Source: Micromonospora thermarum
Lineage (GTDB): Bacteria; Actinomycetota; Actinomycetes; Mycobacteriales; Micromonosporaceae
Direction of reading: 5' to 3'
Length of the DNA: 64,000 nt
Assembly: GCF_012034245.1 (NCBI RefSeq)
Contig: NZ_JAATEO010000014.1
Coordinates: forward strand, 1-64,000
Shown: positions 29,894-40,150 of the stretch, one piece after another
Position numbering within the stretch: the first letter of the stretch is position 1
Layout of the letters: each line of letters starts with the position of its first letter
Translations under genes and position numbers: made by a program
The notes under the pieces: model-generated
What the model was told of the DNA's origin: nothing
Seen by the model: only the letters and a program-made list of their open reading frames with translations
The model's database searches: none

Positions 29894-30592
29894 ATGGGTG
29901 TGGCGGAGGCGTTCGACGCCGTGGCGGGCCGGTACGACGAGGCCCGGCGCCGGCTGGTGCCCTGCTTCGACCAGTTCTACGGGACGGCGGTCGAGGTGGC
30001 CGCTCCGCCGCTGCGGGCCGCGCTCGCGTCGGGGCGTACCCCCGAGGTGCTGGACCTGGGCGCCGGCACCGGGCTGCTCTCCCTGCTGGTCGCCGCCACG
30101 GTGCCCGGAGTGCGGGTGACCGTCGTGGACGCCGCGCCGGCGATGCTGGCGGTCGCGGCGGACCAGCTGCGGGCGGCCGGCGTGCCGCACCGCACGGTCC
30201 ACGCCGACCTCACCGACCCGCTCCCGGCGGGCCGGTACGACGCCGTGGTGAGCGCGCTCGCCATCCACCACCTCGACGACGACGCCAAGCGGGCGCTGTA
30301 CCGGCGGGCCGCCGGCGCGCTCGTCCCGGGTGGCGTCCTCGTCAACGCCGAGCAGGTCGCCGGCCCGAGTCCCGACCTGGACCGGCGTTACGACGACGTG
30401 TGGGTCGCCCAGGCCACCGCGCTCGGCTCCGACGACGCGGAGATCGCCGCCGCGCGGGAGCGGATGGCGTACGACCGGCCGGCGCCCGTCGCCGCCCAGT
30501 GCGACTGGCTCGTCGAGGCCGGCCTGGTGGACGTGGACTGCTTCTTCAAGGCGTGGCGATTCGCGGTGTTCGGGGGCCGTGCGGCGGTCTGA
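29894..30592 (+). CDS. Class I SAM-dependent methyltransferase
   Basis: The 232-residue product has a Rossmann methyltransferase fold: motif I EVLDLGAGTGLLSLLVAA near residue 50, motif II VTVVDAAPAMLAVAADQL, then YDAVVSALAIHHLDDDAK and GALVPGGVLVNAEQV. The order and spacing are those of the UbiE/Methyltransf_25 group, and the acceptor is unknown. ATG 29894 follows GGGAGG. It is divergent from nasA and shares the 147-bp upstream region that holds the GlnR-type box, so nitrogen control is possible. The C-terminal lid (CDWLVEAGLVDVDCFFKAWRFAVF) is typical. Confidence 0.88.
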   Translation: MGVAEAFDAVAGRYDEARRRLVPCFDQFYGTAVEVAAPPLRAALASGRTPEVLDLGAGTGLLSLLVAATVPGVRVTVVDAAPAMLAVAADQLRAAGVPHRTVHADLTDPLPAGRYDAVVSALAIHHLDDDAKRALYRRAAGALVPGGVLVNAEQVAGPSPDLDRRYDDVWVAQATALGSDDAEIAAARERMAYDRPAPVAAQCDWLVEAGLVDVDCFFKAWRFAVFGGRAAV

Positions 30593-30643
30593 CCGGTTTG
30601 TCGACCGGCGCCAGGAGGGATGACTGTCGGTAACACCGGTGGG

Positions 30644-30649
30644 TAGTCT
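30644..30649 (+). promoter_or_regulatory. -10 element of a probable leaderless transcript (antitoxin gene)
   Basis: TAGTCT ends 7 nt before the ATG at 30657, so the start codon would be at or very near the 5' end of the mRNA. Confidence 0.55.
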
Positions 30650-30656
30650 GACCGGC

Positions 30657-30914
30657 ATGACTGCCAAGGTGACCCTGTCGTTCTCGGACGAGACGATCGA
30701 GGAGGCCCGGCGGTTCGCCAAGCGCGAGGGCCTGTCCCTGTCCGCCTGGATGGACCAGGCCGCCCGGGAGAAGGCGCTGCGCGAGGTCTTCTCGGCGCAC
30801 GCCGCCGCCGTCGGCCGGGCCGGGATCGACCTGGAGTCCGCCGCCCTCGCCGACGCCCGCGAGGTGGGCATGGTCGACGACCTGCTCTTCGGCGGGCCTC
30901 CGCGTGCTGCGTAG
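30657..30914 (+). CDS. Antitoxin of a MazF-type pair (ribbon-helix-helix-like)
   Basis: The 85-residue product starts at MTAKVTLSFSDETIEEARRF, a beta strand followed by helices as in ribbon-helix-helix DNA-binding antitoxins. The helical middle (LSAWMDQAAREKALREVFSAH) and acidic tail (LADAREVGMVDDLLF) would bind the toxin. An upstream in-frame GTG at 30639 is possible, but the -10 motif favours 30657. The end overlaps the toxin gene by 11 bases. Confidence 0.8.
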   Translation: MTAKVTLSFSDETIEEARRFAKREGLSLSAWMDQAAREKALREVFSAHAAAVGRAGIDLESAALADAREVGMVDDLLFGGPPRAA

Positions 30915-31197
30915 GGGCGAGGTCTGGCGCATCGCCGGCGCCCGGGAACGGCTGGGCCTGGTCGTGAGCTCCGACGTCTACAACTCCACCGCGGTGCCGA
31001 TCGTGATCGTGGCGGAGGTGGTCGAGGCCGCGCTGCTGCGCGACTCGCCCCTGGCCGTCCCGATGGGGGACCGGGTGGTGATGCCCGATCGGCTCTCGTC
31101 TCCGATGAAGAAGTGGTTCACCGAGTGCGTGGACGTCGCCGACACGGAGACCATGCAGCGGGTGGGCCGCGCGCTGCGCATCCTGCAACAACTCTGA
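30904..31197 (+). CDS. MazF/PemK-like endoribonuclease toxin
   Basis: The 97-residue product has the PemK/MazF barrel: LRRGEVWRIAGARERLGLVVSSDVYN at the N-terminus (RGEVW is the family hallmark), a central VPIVIVAEVVE strand and SPMKKWFTECVDVADTETMQRVGRALRIL at the end. Family members cleave mRNA at short sequences when the antitoxin is lost. GTG 30904 lies inside the antitoxin end. The pair sits between two nitrate-assimilation units. Confidence 0.85.
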   Translation: MLRRGEVWRIAGARERLGLVVSSDVYNSTAVPIVIVAEVVEAALLRDSPLAVPMGDRVVMPDRLSSPMKKWFTECVDVADTETMQRVGRALRILQQL

Positions 31198-31373
31198 GCG
31201 CTCCTTCTCACCGACTGTCATCCGGCGCGGTGCGATCACCGTTGCCTGCCCGACTCGGTCGACGAAACGCTCCGGAAACGGCGGCTACCTAGCTTTCAGC
31301 CGGGATCGCTCGACACCGGCCGGACCGGTGGGTCGTGCGAGCCACGACATGGACCGGCCGGAAGGAGCGCCTG

Positions 31374-32741
31374 ATGACGACGACGAGCGTGCCCGCCACC
31401 ACCGCGGAGGAGATCGACCTGCAACGCCGGCCGGGCCGGTGGATCGGGCACTGGGCCCCGGAGGACGGCCACTTCTGGCGGACCGTCGGCCGCGGGATCG
31501 CCCGGCGCAACCTCATCTACTCGATCTTCGCCGAGCACATCGGCTTCTCCGTCTGGCTGCTCTGGAGCATCGTGGTCGTCCGGCTCGACGACGTCGGCTG
31601 GCAGTTGACCACCAGCCAGGCGCTCTGGCTGACCGCCGTGCCCAGCGGTGTCGGCGCGCTGCTGCGGCTGCCGTACACGTTCGCGGTGCCGGTCTTCGGC
31701 GGCCGCAACTGGACCATCGTCTCGGCCCTGCTGCTGATGATCCCGTGCGCGGGCCTGTCCTGGGCGGTCCAGCACCCCGAGATCGGGTTCGTGCCGCTGC
31801 TGCTGATCGCCGCCACAGCCGGCTTCGGTGGCGGCAACTTCGCCTCCAGCATGGCGAACATCTCGTTCTTCTATCCGGAACGGGAGAAGGGCTGGGCGCT
31901 CGGCCTGAACGCGGCGGGCGGCAACATCGGCGTCGCCGTCGTGCAGTTCCTGGTGCCCCAGGTGATCGTCCTCGGTGGCGGACTCGCGTTGGCCCGGGCC
32001 GGCCTGATGTACATCCCGCTCGCGGTGATCGCGGCGGTCTGCGCGTACCTGTTCATGGACAACCTGGTCGAGGCCAAGGCGGACGTCCGGCCGGTCTGGT
32101 CGTCGCTGCGGCACCGGGACACCTGGGTCATGTCGTTCCTGTACATCGGCACCTTCGGCTCGTTCATCGGCTACTCGGCGGCCTTCCCGACCCTGCTCAA
32201 CGGCGTGTTCGGCCGACCGGACATCGCGCTGAGCTGGGCGTTCCTGGGCGCGGCGGTGGGCTCGGTCTGCCGACCGTTCGGCGGTCGCCTCGCCGACGTG
32301 ATCGGCGGCGCGCGGATCACCGTGGCCAGCTTCGTGTTGATGGCCGGCGGGGCGTACCTGGCGCTGTGGTCGGTGGAGGAGCGCCGGCTGGGCGTCTTCT
32401 TCCTGGCGTTCATGCTGCTGTTCGTGGCGACCGGCATCGGCAACGGCTCGACCTACCGGATGATCTCCCGGATCTTCCAGGTCAAGGGGGAGGACCTGGG
32501 CGGTACGCCGGAGATCATGCTGGCGATGCGCCGCCAGGCGGCGGGGGCGCTGGGGATCATCTCCTCGGTCGGCGCGTTCGGTGGGTTCCTCGTCCCGATC
32601 TGCTACGCCTGGGCGAAGTCGACCTACGGGGGCATCCAGCCGGCTCTGCGGTTCTATGTCGGGTTCTTCCTGGTGATGATCGTGGTGACCTGGGCGGCGT
32701 ACCTGCGGCCGGGAGCGCGGATGGCCCGTGCCCGGGTGTGA
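31374..32741 (+). CDS. narK: Nitrate/nitrite MFS transporter (NarK/NNP family)
   Basis: Imports nitrate (or exchanges nitrate and nitrite) across the cytoplasmic membrane for the Nas and Nir enzymes. The 455-residue product has about twelve helices. The NNP signature is visible as GFGGGNFASSMANISFFYPE, and the second half carries GTFGSFIGYSAAFPTLL and GNGSTYRMISRIFQ. ATG 31374 follows GGAAGGAGCG; an in-frame GTG at 31335 has less support. Upstream at 31264-31279 there are two GAAAC motifs 11 bp apart, which may be part of a weaker GlnR site. Confidence 0.92.
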   Translation: MTTTSVPATTAEEIDLQRRPGRWIGHWAPEDGHFWRTVGRGIARRNLIYSIFAEHIGFSVWLLWSIVVVRLDDVGWQLTTSQALWLTAVPSGVGALLRLPYTFAVPVFGGRNWTIVSALLLMIPCAGLSWAVQHPEIGFVPLLLIAATAGFGGGNFASSMANISFFYPEREKGWALGLNAAGGNIGVAVVQFLVPQVIVLGGGLALARAGLMYIPLAVIAAVCAYLFMDNLVEAKADVRPVWSSLRHRDTWVMSFLYIGTFGSFIGYSAAFPTLLNGVFGRPDIALSWAFLGAAVGSVCRPFGGRLADVIGGARITVASFVLMAGGAYLALWSVEERRLGVFFLAFMLLFVATGIGNGSTYRMISRIFQVKGEDLGGTPEIMLAMRRQAAGALGIISSVGAFGGFLVPICYAWAKSTYGGIQPALRFYVGFFLVMIVVTWAAYLRPGARMARARV

Positions 32742-32754
32742 GCCCCACCATTCA

Positions 32755-32819
32755 ACGGGGGTCCGGCGTGCGCGCCGGGCCCCCGTTCCGACCGGCCCGG
32801 CGTGCGCGCCGGGCCCCGT
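32755..32819 (+). terminator. Two consecutive terminator hairpins after narK
   Basis: The first stem is 32755-32768 with 32775-32788, around a short loop, and includes one G-U pair. The second, GGCCCGGCG-type stem at about 32795-32817, repeats the same core and is followed by TTTT. The core sequence CCGGCGTGCGCGCCGGGCCC occurs in both. Confidence 0.75.
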
Positions 32820-32964
32820 TTTGACCGGCCCGCAAGCCGTTGGGTATCGTTACCTGCTGTTGTGCGACATCTAGAGGCGTGCCACCTGAGGTACGCTTGG
32901 TCGTTCGTGCGCGCCTGGTCACCCGGCGCGCGACCCCAGACCGACGACGAGACAAGGTAGACCT

Positions 32965-33408
32965 GTGCGTACGTACAGCCCGAAGCCGGGTGAGATCGAG
33001 CGTCAGTGGCACGTCATCGACGCCTCTGATGTCGTGCTGGGCCGCCTGGCCACCCACGCCGCCACGCTGCTGCGCGGCAAGCACAAGCCGACTTTCGCGC
33101 CGCACGTCGACACGGGCGACTTCGTCGTCATCGTGAACGCGGGCAAGGTCGCGCTGACCGGCAACAAGCGGCAGCAGAAGATCGCCTACCGCCACTCCGG
33201 CTACCCGGGTGGCCTGAAGCAGGTCGGCTACGACGAGCTGCTGACCAAGCGTCCCGAGCGGGCCATCGAGCTGGCCGTGAAGGGGATGCTCCCGCACAAC
33301 AAGCTCGGCCGTAAGCTCATCAAGAAGCTGAAGGTCTACGCCGGTGCCGAGCACCCGCACGGCGCGCAGTCGCCGGTGCCGTTCGAGATCAAGCAGATCG
33401 CGCAGTGA
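32965..33408 (+). CDS. rplM: 50S ribosomal protein L13
   Basis: The 147-residue L13 has the family start [20 protein letters not shown] and conserved [40 protein letters not shown] and [22 protein letters not shown] 32965 is preceded by AAGGTAG. The leader contains a GCGCGCC/GGCGCGC hairpin (32909-32915 with 32925-32931), a possible site for autogenous control. It is the first gene of the rplM-rpsI operon. Confidence 0.97.
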   Translation: MRTYSPKPGEIERQWHVIDASDVVLGRLATHAATLLRGKHKPTFAPHVDTGDFVVIVNAGKVALTGNKRQQKIAYRHSGYPGGLKQVGYDELLTKRPERAIELAVKGMLPHNKLGRKLIKKLKVYAGAEHPHGAQSPVPFEIKQIAQ

Positions 33409-33428
33409 GCGCGGGCGAAGGAAGCAGC

Positions 33429-33893
33429 ATGACCGACATCACCGCCACCGAGGTCGCCCCCGAGGCCACCGAGGCGCCGGCGCCCGTCGCCCGCGCGCCC
33501 CGTGGTGACCGGCCGATCCAGACCGTCGGCCGCCGCAAGGAGGCCATCGTCCGGGTCCGCATCGTGCCGGGCTCTGGCAAGATCACCTGCAACGGCCGGG
33601 ACCTCGAGGCCTACTTCCCGAGCAAGGTGCACCAGCAGCTCATCAAGGACCCGCTGGTCACCGCCGAGAAGGCCGAGGCGTTCGACGTCATCGCGAACTT
33701 GCGGGGTGGCGGCACCACCGGCCAGGCCGGTGCGCTGCGGCTGGCCATCGCCCGGGCCCTGATCGTCAGCGAGCCGGACGACCGTCCCGCGCTGAAGAAG
33801 GCCGGCTTCCTGACCCGGGACGCGCGGGTCAAGGAGAGCAAGAAGTACGGCCTCAAGAAGGCCCGCAAGGCTCCTCAGTACTCGAAGCGCTGA
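33429..33893 (+). CDS. rpsI: 30S ribosomal protein S9
   Basis: The 154-residue product has an acidic, Ala-rich N-terminal extension of about 35 residues usual in actinobacteria. The S9 core ([40 protein letters not shown]) follows, with the basic C-terminus ending in YSKR that reaches the P-site tRNA. ATG 33429 behind GAAGGAAG is preferred to GTG 33405, which overlaps the rplM stop. Confidence 0.96.
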   Translation: MTDITATEVAPEATEAPAPVARAPRGDRPIQTVGRRKEAIVRVRIVPGSGKITCNGRDLEAYFPSKVHQQLIKDPLVTAEKAEAFDVIANLRGGGTTGQAGALRLAIARALIVSEPDDRPALKKAGFLTRDARVKESKKYGLKKARKAPQYSKR

Positions 33894-33921
33894 CCATCAG
33901 CTGCACGTTGTACTTCTGACG

Positions 33922-33966
33922 GACGGCCGGACCGCCTCCCCCACGACGGGAGGTGGCCCGGCCGTT
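33922..33966 (+). terminator. Terminator after rpsI
   Basis: A long hairpin: ACGGCCGG with CCGGCCGT and CCTCCC with GGGAGG, around a short loop. It lies 29 bp beyond the rpsI stop and 42 bp before glmM. Confidence 0.8.
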
Positions 33967-34007
33967 CCGCTTTCCATCATCGGCAGTTCCATCGGAGGTT
34001 GGCGGGT

Positions 34008-35363
34008 ATGGGCCGGTTGTTCGGCACGGACGGCGTACGCGGGCGGGCGAACGCGGATCTCACGCCCGAGTTGGCGCTCGCGGTGGCGGTGGCCGCCGCG
34101 CACACTCTCGCCGAGTCGGACCGGAGCCATCCCCCGCTGGCCGTCGTCGGCCGTGACACCCGGGCCAGCGGCGAGATGCTCGAGGCCGCCGTGGTGGCCG
34201 GCCTCACCAGCGCCGGGGCGAACGTCGTCCGGGTCGGCGTGCTGCCGACCCCGGCGGTGGCGTTCCTCACCGCCGAGGCCAAGGCCGACCTGGGCGTGAT
34301 GCTCTCGGCGTCGCACAACCCGATGCCGGACAACGGCATCAAGCTCTTCGCCGCCGGCGGGCACAAACTGCCCGACGAGATCGAGATGCAGATCGAGTCG
34401 GCCGTCCAGGCGAACGCGACCACCGCCTGGGAGCGCCCGATCGGCGCGGGCGTGGGCCGGGTCCACGACCTGCTCGACGGCGCCGACCACTACGTGCAGC
34501 ACCTGGTGGGCACGGTCCCGCACCGGCTCGACGGGATCAAGGTCGTGGTGGACTGCGCCAACGGCGCCGCCGCCGAGGTGGCCCCGGCGGCGTACCGCGA
34601 GGCCGGTGCCGAGGTGATCGCGATCCACGCCGAACCCGACGGCCTCAACATCAACGACGAGTGCGGTTCGAACCACATCGAGGCGCTGCGCCAGGCCGTC
34701 GTCGAGCACGGCGCGCACCTGGGCATCGCCCACGACGGGGACGCCGACCGGTGCGTCGCGGTGACCGCCGACGGTGACGAGGTCGACGGCGACCAGGTCA
34801 TGGCCATACTCGCGCTGGCCATGCGGGAGGCCGGCACCCTCACCGGGGACACGCTGGTCGCCACGGTGATGAGCAACCTCGGCCTGCGCCTGGCCATGTC
34901 CCGGGAGGGCATCCGGCTGGTCGAGACCAAGGTCGGCGACCGGTACGTGCTGGAGGAGCTGCGCGCGTCCGGCCTGGCGCTGGGCGGCGAGCAGAGCGGG
35001 CACATCGTCATGCCCGCGTACGCGACCACCGGCGACGGCGTCTTGACCGGACTGCACCTCATGTCGCGGATGGCGGCGACCGGGAAGTCCCTCGCCGAGC
35101 TGGCCGGGGTGATCACCCGGCTGCCGCAGGTCCTGATCAACGTGCCGGTCGGCGACCGCAGCGTCGGCGCGGCGGCCCCCGCCGTCCGGGCCGAGGTCGA
35201 GCGGGCCGAGGCCGAGCTGGGCGAGACCGGCCGGGTGCTGCTGCGCCCCTCCGGCACAGAGCCGCTGGTGCGGGTCATGGTCGAGGCCGCCACCGAGGCG
35301 ACCGCCCGCTCGACGGCCGAGCGGATCGCCGAGCAGGTCCGCAGCGCCAGCCCGGTCGCCTGA
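34008..35363 (+). CDS. glmM: Phosphoglucosamine mutase
   Basis: Converts glucosamine 6-phosphate to glucosamine 1-phosphate on the route to UDP-GlcNAc for the cell wall. The 451-residue product is an alpha-D-phosphohexomutase. It has [12 protein letters not shown] at the start, catalytic phosphoserine loop [17 protein letters not shown] (Ser near residue 102), Mg site AHDGDADRC, sugar loop GGEQSGHIV and phosphate-binding [12 protein letters not shown] near the end. ATG 34008 is 9 bases after GGAGG. glmS, the preceding pathway step, is 2.8 kb downstream. Confidence 0.97.
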   Translation: MGRLFGTDGVRGRANADLTPELALAVAVAAAHTLAESDRSHPPLAVVGRDTRASGEMLEAAVVAGLTSAGANVVRVGVLPTPAVAFLTAEAKADLGVMLSASHNPMPDNGIKLFAAGGHKLPDEIEMQIESAVQANATTAWERPIGAGVGRVHDLLDGADHYVQHLVGTVPHRLDGIKVVVDCANGAAAEVAPAAYREAGAEVIAIHAEPDGLNINDECGSNHIEALRQAVVEHGAHLGIAHDGDADRCVAVTADGDEVDGDQVMAILALAMREAGTLTGDTLVATVMSNLGLRLAMSREGIRLVETKVGDRYVLEELRASGLALGGEQSGHIVMPAYATTGDGVLTGLHLMSRMAATGKSLAELAGVITRLPQVLINVPVGDRSVGAAAPAVRAEVERAEAELGETGRVLLRPSGTEPLVRVMVEAATEATARSTAERIAEQVRSASPVA

Positions 35364-35378
35364 CCGGTACCGATCGGG

Positions 35379-35495
35379 CCGGCTTCCGGCCGGGTGGGCC
35401 GGCGTGGGCGTCCGCGCGTGGTCGGTCCACCGGCTTCCGGCTGGGTGGGCCGGCGTGGGCGTCCGCGCGTGGTCGGTCCACCGGCTTCCGGCTGG
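35379..35495. repeat. 51-bp tandem repeat, 2.3 copies
   Basis: Units start at 35379, 35430 and 35481, each with CCGGCTTCCGGC; the third is cut short. Copies 1 and 2 are nearly identical. The array fills the gap between glmM and the next palindrome. Together with 35496-35664 it forms a 301-bp stretch with no gene. Confidence 0.9.
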
Positions 35496-35510
35496 TACAC
35501 CCGCTGGCCG

Positions 35511-35584
35511 CCTTTGGAGCTGACTCACTCACGACATCAGGCGCCTGACCCACGCTGATTCATTGACGACATCAGCTCCAAAGG
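35511..35584. repeat. Compound palindrome (family B)
   Basis: Perfect 13-bp outer arms CCTTTGGAGCTGA (35511-35523) and its complement (35572-35584) enclose a central 12-bp palindrome TCAGGCGCCTGA (35537-35548). Inside are two direct 20-bp copies matching at 17 of 20 positions (35521-35540 and 35556-35575). No coding sequence is involved. Confidence 0.85.
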
Positions 35585-35664
35585 GCGACGACACCCATCC
35601 GCCTTGTGGCCGGGCAAGGGCATCAGACCGGGCCCGGCGGTCCACGCGGGCAGCCGGCCGCTGG

Positions 35665-36774
35665 TCAGCTGATCGGCACGCGGCGCAGGAAGCGGTGCGC
35701 GAGGTCGGTGATCTGGTCGGCGTCCAGCTCCAGGGCGGGGTCGGCCACCGTCACCTCGGCCAACGCCAACCCGGGGACGTCGGTGTCCCGCCACTGGCCC
35801 ACGAACCAGGCCTTCTCCTCCTCCGCGAGCGCGAGGGCGGCGTCGTTGAGTGCGTCCGCGGGGTACGGCAGCCAGAAACGGAACTGGTGGGTGTGCGGTG
35901 GCGCGGGGAAGACCCGGGCCCCCGGCACCGTGGCGAGCGTCTCGGCGACCAGCCGCGCGTGGGCGACGTAGCCGGGCAGACGCGGCAGTTCGTGGTCCAG
36001 CCCGTGCAGCGCGGCCAGTGCGGCGGGCCACTGCTGGAAGACCGTCCCGCCGTAGCGGTGCCGCCACGCGCGGGCGTACGCGGCCAGTTCCCCGTCGCCG
36101 ACCAGCACCGCCCCGGAGACCCCGCCGAGGGACTTGTAGAGCGAGACGTACACGCTGTCGACCAGGGCGGTGACCGTCGGTGCGGGCCGCCCGAGGTGCA
36201 CGGTCGACTCCCACAGCCGGGCACCGTCGACGTGCACACGGGCGCCCCGGGCGCGGCCCGCGTCGACCACCGCCACCAGCTCGTCCCAGGTGGGCAGCAG
36301 GAACCCGGCGTCCCGCAGCGGGAGTTCGAGGAGCAGGGTGCCGAACGGCTCGGCGAGGTCGGCGACCTCCTCGGCGGTCGGGAACCGGCCGGCGTCCGGG
36401 GTGCGGACGGCGCGCAGGCCGGTGAGCACCGCGTACGCGTCCCGTTCGTGGAGGAGGGGGTGGCTGAGCGGGTGCAGGGCGACCGCGTCCCGGCCGGTCA
36501 GCTCGGCGCCGTGGCGGAGGGCGACCTGCTGGGCCATGGTGCCGGTGGGGAAGAGGACGGCGGCGTCGGCACCGAGCAGTTCGGCGATCCGGTGCTCGAC
36601 GTGCTCGACCACGCCGCCCTCGCCGTACATGTCCGGGAGGGTGTCCTCGGGCAGCGCGGCCCGCATCGCGTCCAGCCGCTCGCCCACGGTCGACGGCCGC
36701 GCCCCGGACAGGACCACGTCGCAGCCCCGCAGCGCGGCCAACCGCCGCAGCCGGTCGGCCTGCGGGCCGCTCAC
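35665..36774 (-). CDS. Threonine aldolase/beta-eliminating lyase family PLP enzyme
   Basis: The 369-residue product is a fold-type I PLP enzyme of the Beta_elim_lyase group, which cleaves L-threonine or L-allo-threonine to glycine and acetaldehyde. Visible are DMYGEGGVVEHVEHRIAELLG, AAVLFPTGTMAQQVALR, VHVDGARLWES (PLP ring Asp) and DSVYVSLYKSLGGVSGAVLVG with the Schiff-base lysine in YKSLGG, near residue 217. GTG 36774 overlaps the stop of the aminotransferase gene (GTGA), so the two are one leftward unit. Exact substrate is not certain from sequence. Confidence 0.87.
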   Translation of the reverse strand: MSGPQADRLRRLAALRGCDVVLSGARPSTVGERLDAMRAALPEDTLPDMYGEGGVVEHVEHRIAELLGADAAVLFPTGTMAQQVALRHGAELTGRDAVALHPLSHPLLHERDAYAVLTGLRAVRTPDAGRFPTAEEVADLAEPFGTLLLELPLRDAGFLLPTWDELVAVVDAGRARGARVHVDGARLWESTVHLGRPAPTVTALVDSVYVSLYKSLGGVSGAVLVGDGELAAYARAWRHRYGGTVFQQWPAALAALHGLDHELPRLPGYVAHARLVAETLATVPGARVFPAPPHTHQFRFWLPYPADALNDAALALAEEEKAWFVGQWRDTDVPGLALAEVTVADPALELDADQITDLAHRFLRRVPIS

Positions 36775-37964
36775 CGTGCCGTCCCGAGCCGGCGGAGCCG
36801 GGCGACCGCCTCGGTCAGCACCTCCGGGCGTTTGCAGAAGGCGAACCGGATCAGTCGCCGGCCGGCCTCCGGGTCGTCGTAGAAGACCTGGGTCGGCACG
36901 GCCACCACGCCGCAGCGTTCCGGCAACGACCGGCAGAACTCCACCCCGTCGCGGCCGCCGAGCGGGGCGACGTCGGCGGTGACGAAGTACGTGCCCTCCG
37001 GCGTGAGCACCTCGAACCCGGCATCGGTGAGCCCCGCGACCAACTGGTCGCGGCGGGCCCGCATCCCGTCCCGGAACGCGGTGAAGTAGTCGTCGCCCAG
37101 GCCCAGCGCCACCGCGACCGCGGGTTGCAGCGGCGCGGCGTTGACGAAGGTCAGGAACTGCTTGACCCGTAGCACCGCCGACACGAGCGCGGCCGGGCCG
37201 CTCACCCAGCCGACCTTCCAGCCGGTGCAGGAGAACGTCTTGCCGGCCGAGGAGATCCGTAGGGTCCGCTCGCGCATTCCCGCCAGCGTGGCGAGGGGAA
37301 CGTGCCCGGAGGCGGCGTCGGTGAAGACCAGGTGCTCGTACACCTCGTCGGTGACCGCGTACGCGTCGTGCTCCCGGCACAGCTCGGCGACCAGAGCCAG
37401 CTCGTCGGCGGTGAAGACCTTGCCGGTCGGGTTGTGCGGGGAGTTCAGCAGGACCAGCCGGGTGCGGGGCCCGAAGGCGGCACGCAGCGCGTCGGGGTCG
37501 AAGGCGTACCGGCCGTCGGGGCCGGGACGCAGCGTGACCGGTCGCCGGACCGCGCCGGCCAGGGCGATCGAGGCGGCGTACGAGTCGTAGTACGGCTCGA
37601 AGCAGACCACCTCGTCACGCGGCTCGCAGAGGCCGAGGATCGCTGCCGCGATCGCCTCGGTGGCGCCCGCGGTCACCACGATCTCGCCGTCCGGGTCGTA
37701 CTCCAGCCCCCAGAAGCGGCGCTGGTGGGCCGCGACGGCGGCGCGCAGGGCGGGGATCCCCGGGCCCGGCGGGTACTGGTTCTGACCGGTGCGCAGCGCC
37801 TCGGCCGCGGCGGCCAGCATCTCCGGCGGCCCGTCGGTGTCCGGGAAGCCCTGACCGAGGTTGACCGCCCCGGTGCGGACGGCGAGAGCGGACATCTCGG
37901 CGAAGATCGTCGTCCCGAACGGGCGCATCCGGGCCACCAGGGGATCGACGTGGGCGGTCGTCAC
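36771..37964 (-). CDS. Class I/II PLP aminotransferase (DapC/kynurenine type)
   Basis: The 397-residue product of the aspartate aminotransferase fold has VNLGQGFPDTDGPPEML, NQYPPGPGIPALRAAVAAH, VTAGATEAIAAAILGL, LLNSPHNPTGKVFTADEL, DEVYEHLVF, and the PLP lysine in RISSAGKTFSCTGWKVGW (about residue 233). The GQGFP start and SAGKTFS lysine region point to the branch that includes N-succinyldiaminopimelate aminotransferase DapC and kynurenine/methionine aminotransferases; I cannot choose. GTG 37964 has a TAGGCT -10 motif 7 bases upstream and no ribosome site, so it is probably leaderless. Confidence 0.9.
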   Translation of the reverse strand: MTTAHVDPLVARMRPFGTTIFAEMSALAVRTGAVNLGQGFPDTDGPPEMLAAAAEALRTGQNQYPPGPGIPALRAAVAAHQRRFWGLEYDPDGEIVVTAGATEAIAAAILGLCEPRDEVVCFEPYYDSYAASIALAGAVRRPVTLRPGPDGRYAFDPDALRAAFGPRTRLVLLNSPHNPTGKVFTADELALVAELCREHDAYAVTDEVYEHLVFTDAASGHVPLATLAGMRERTLRISSAGKTFSCTGWKVGWVSGPAALVSAVLRVKQFLTFVNAAPLQPAVAVALGLGDDYFTAFRDGMRARRDQLVAGLTDAGFEVLTPEGTYFVTADVAPLGGRDGVEFCRSLPERCGVVAVPTQVFYDDPEAGRRLIRFAFCKRPEVLTEAVARLRRLGTAR

Positions 37965-37971
37965 GCCCGCC

Positions 37972-37977
37972 AGCCTA
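37972..37977 (-). promoter_or_regulatory. -10 element of a probable leaderless transcript (aminotransferase)
   Basis: TAGGCT on the minus strand, 7 nt before the GTG at 37964. Confidence 0.6.
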
Positions 37978-38113
37978 CGGACTCGCCGTGCCGGTTCAAC
38001 CCGTCGCGGCCGTCGATGGCGATTCGTGACTCTCCGTAGCGACTCGCTCCCTTCGCTCAAAGTTGCTGATCGTTTACCGGTCTTCCGAGCACGCACGATG
38101 AGCGAAACTGGGT

Positions 38114-38119
38114 TAGGCT
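38114..38119 (+). promoter_or_regulatory. -10 element of a probable leaderless transcript (glmS)
   Basis: TAGGCT, 7 nt before the ATG at 38127. No ribosome-binding sequence is present in between. Confidence 0.6.
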
Positions 38120-38126
38120 GCCACCC

Positions 38127-40040
<1,914 letters not shown>

Positions 40041-40112
40041 GTGGACGACGAGCCAGCCGGACCGCTTCCCGTCGGTCCGGCGGGCCCGTCGCATGTCCGT
40101 GCCAAGGGGCGA

Positions 40113-40127
40113 CCCCCTGAAAGGGGG
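40113..40127. terminator. Short hairpin between glmS and the convergent gene
   Basis: CCCCCT pairs with AGGGGG around a GAA loop in the 110-bp gap between convergent genes. It is a modest terminator candidate. Confidence 0.4.
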
Positions 40128-40150
40128 GCCGCCGTCCGGGTCTTGAGCAC

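Noticed and set aside
31242..31279. Full GlnR box before narK
   Set aside because: Two GAAAC motifs 11 bp apart (31264 and 31275) fit half of the pattern, but the upstream a and b parts are poor. It was left as a possible weak site only.
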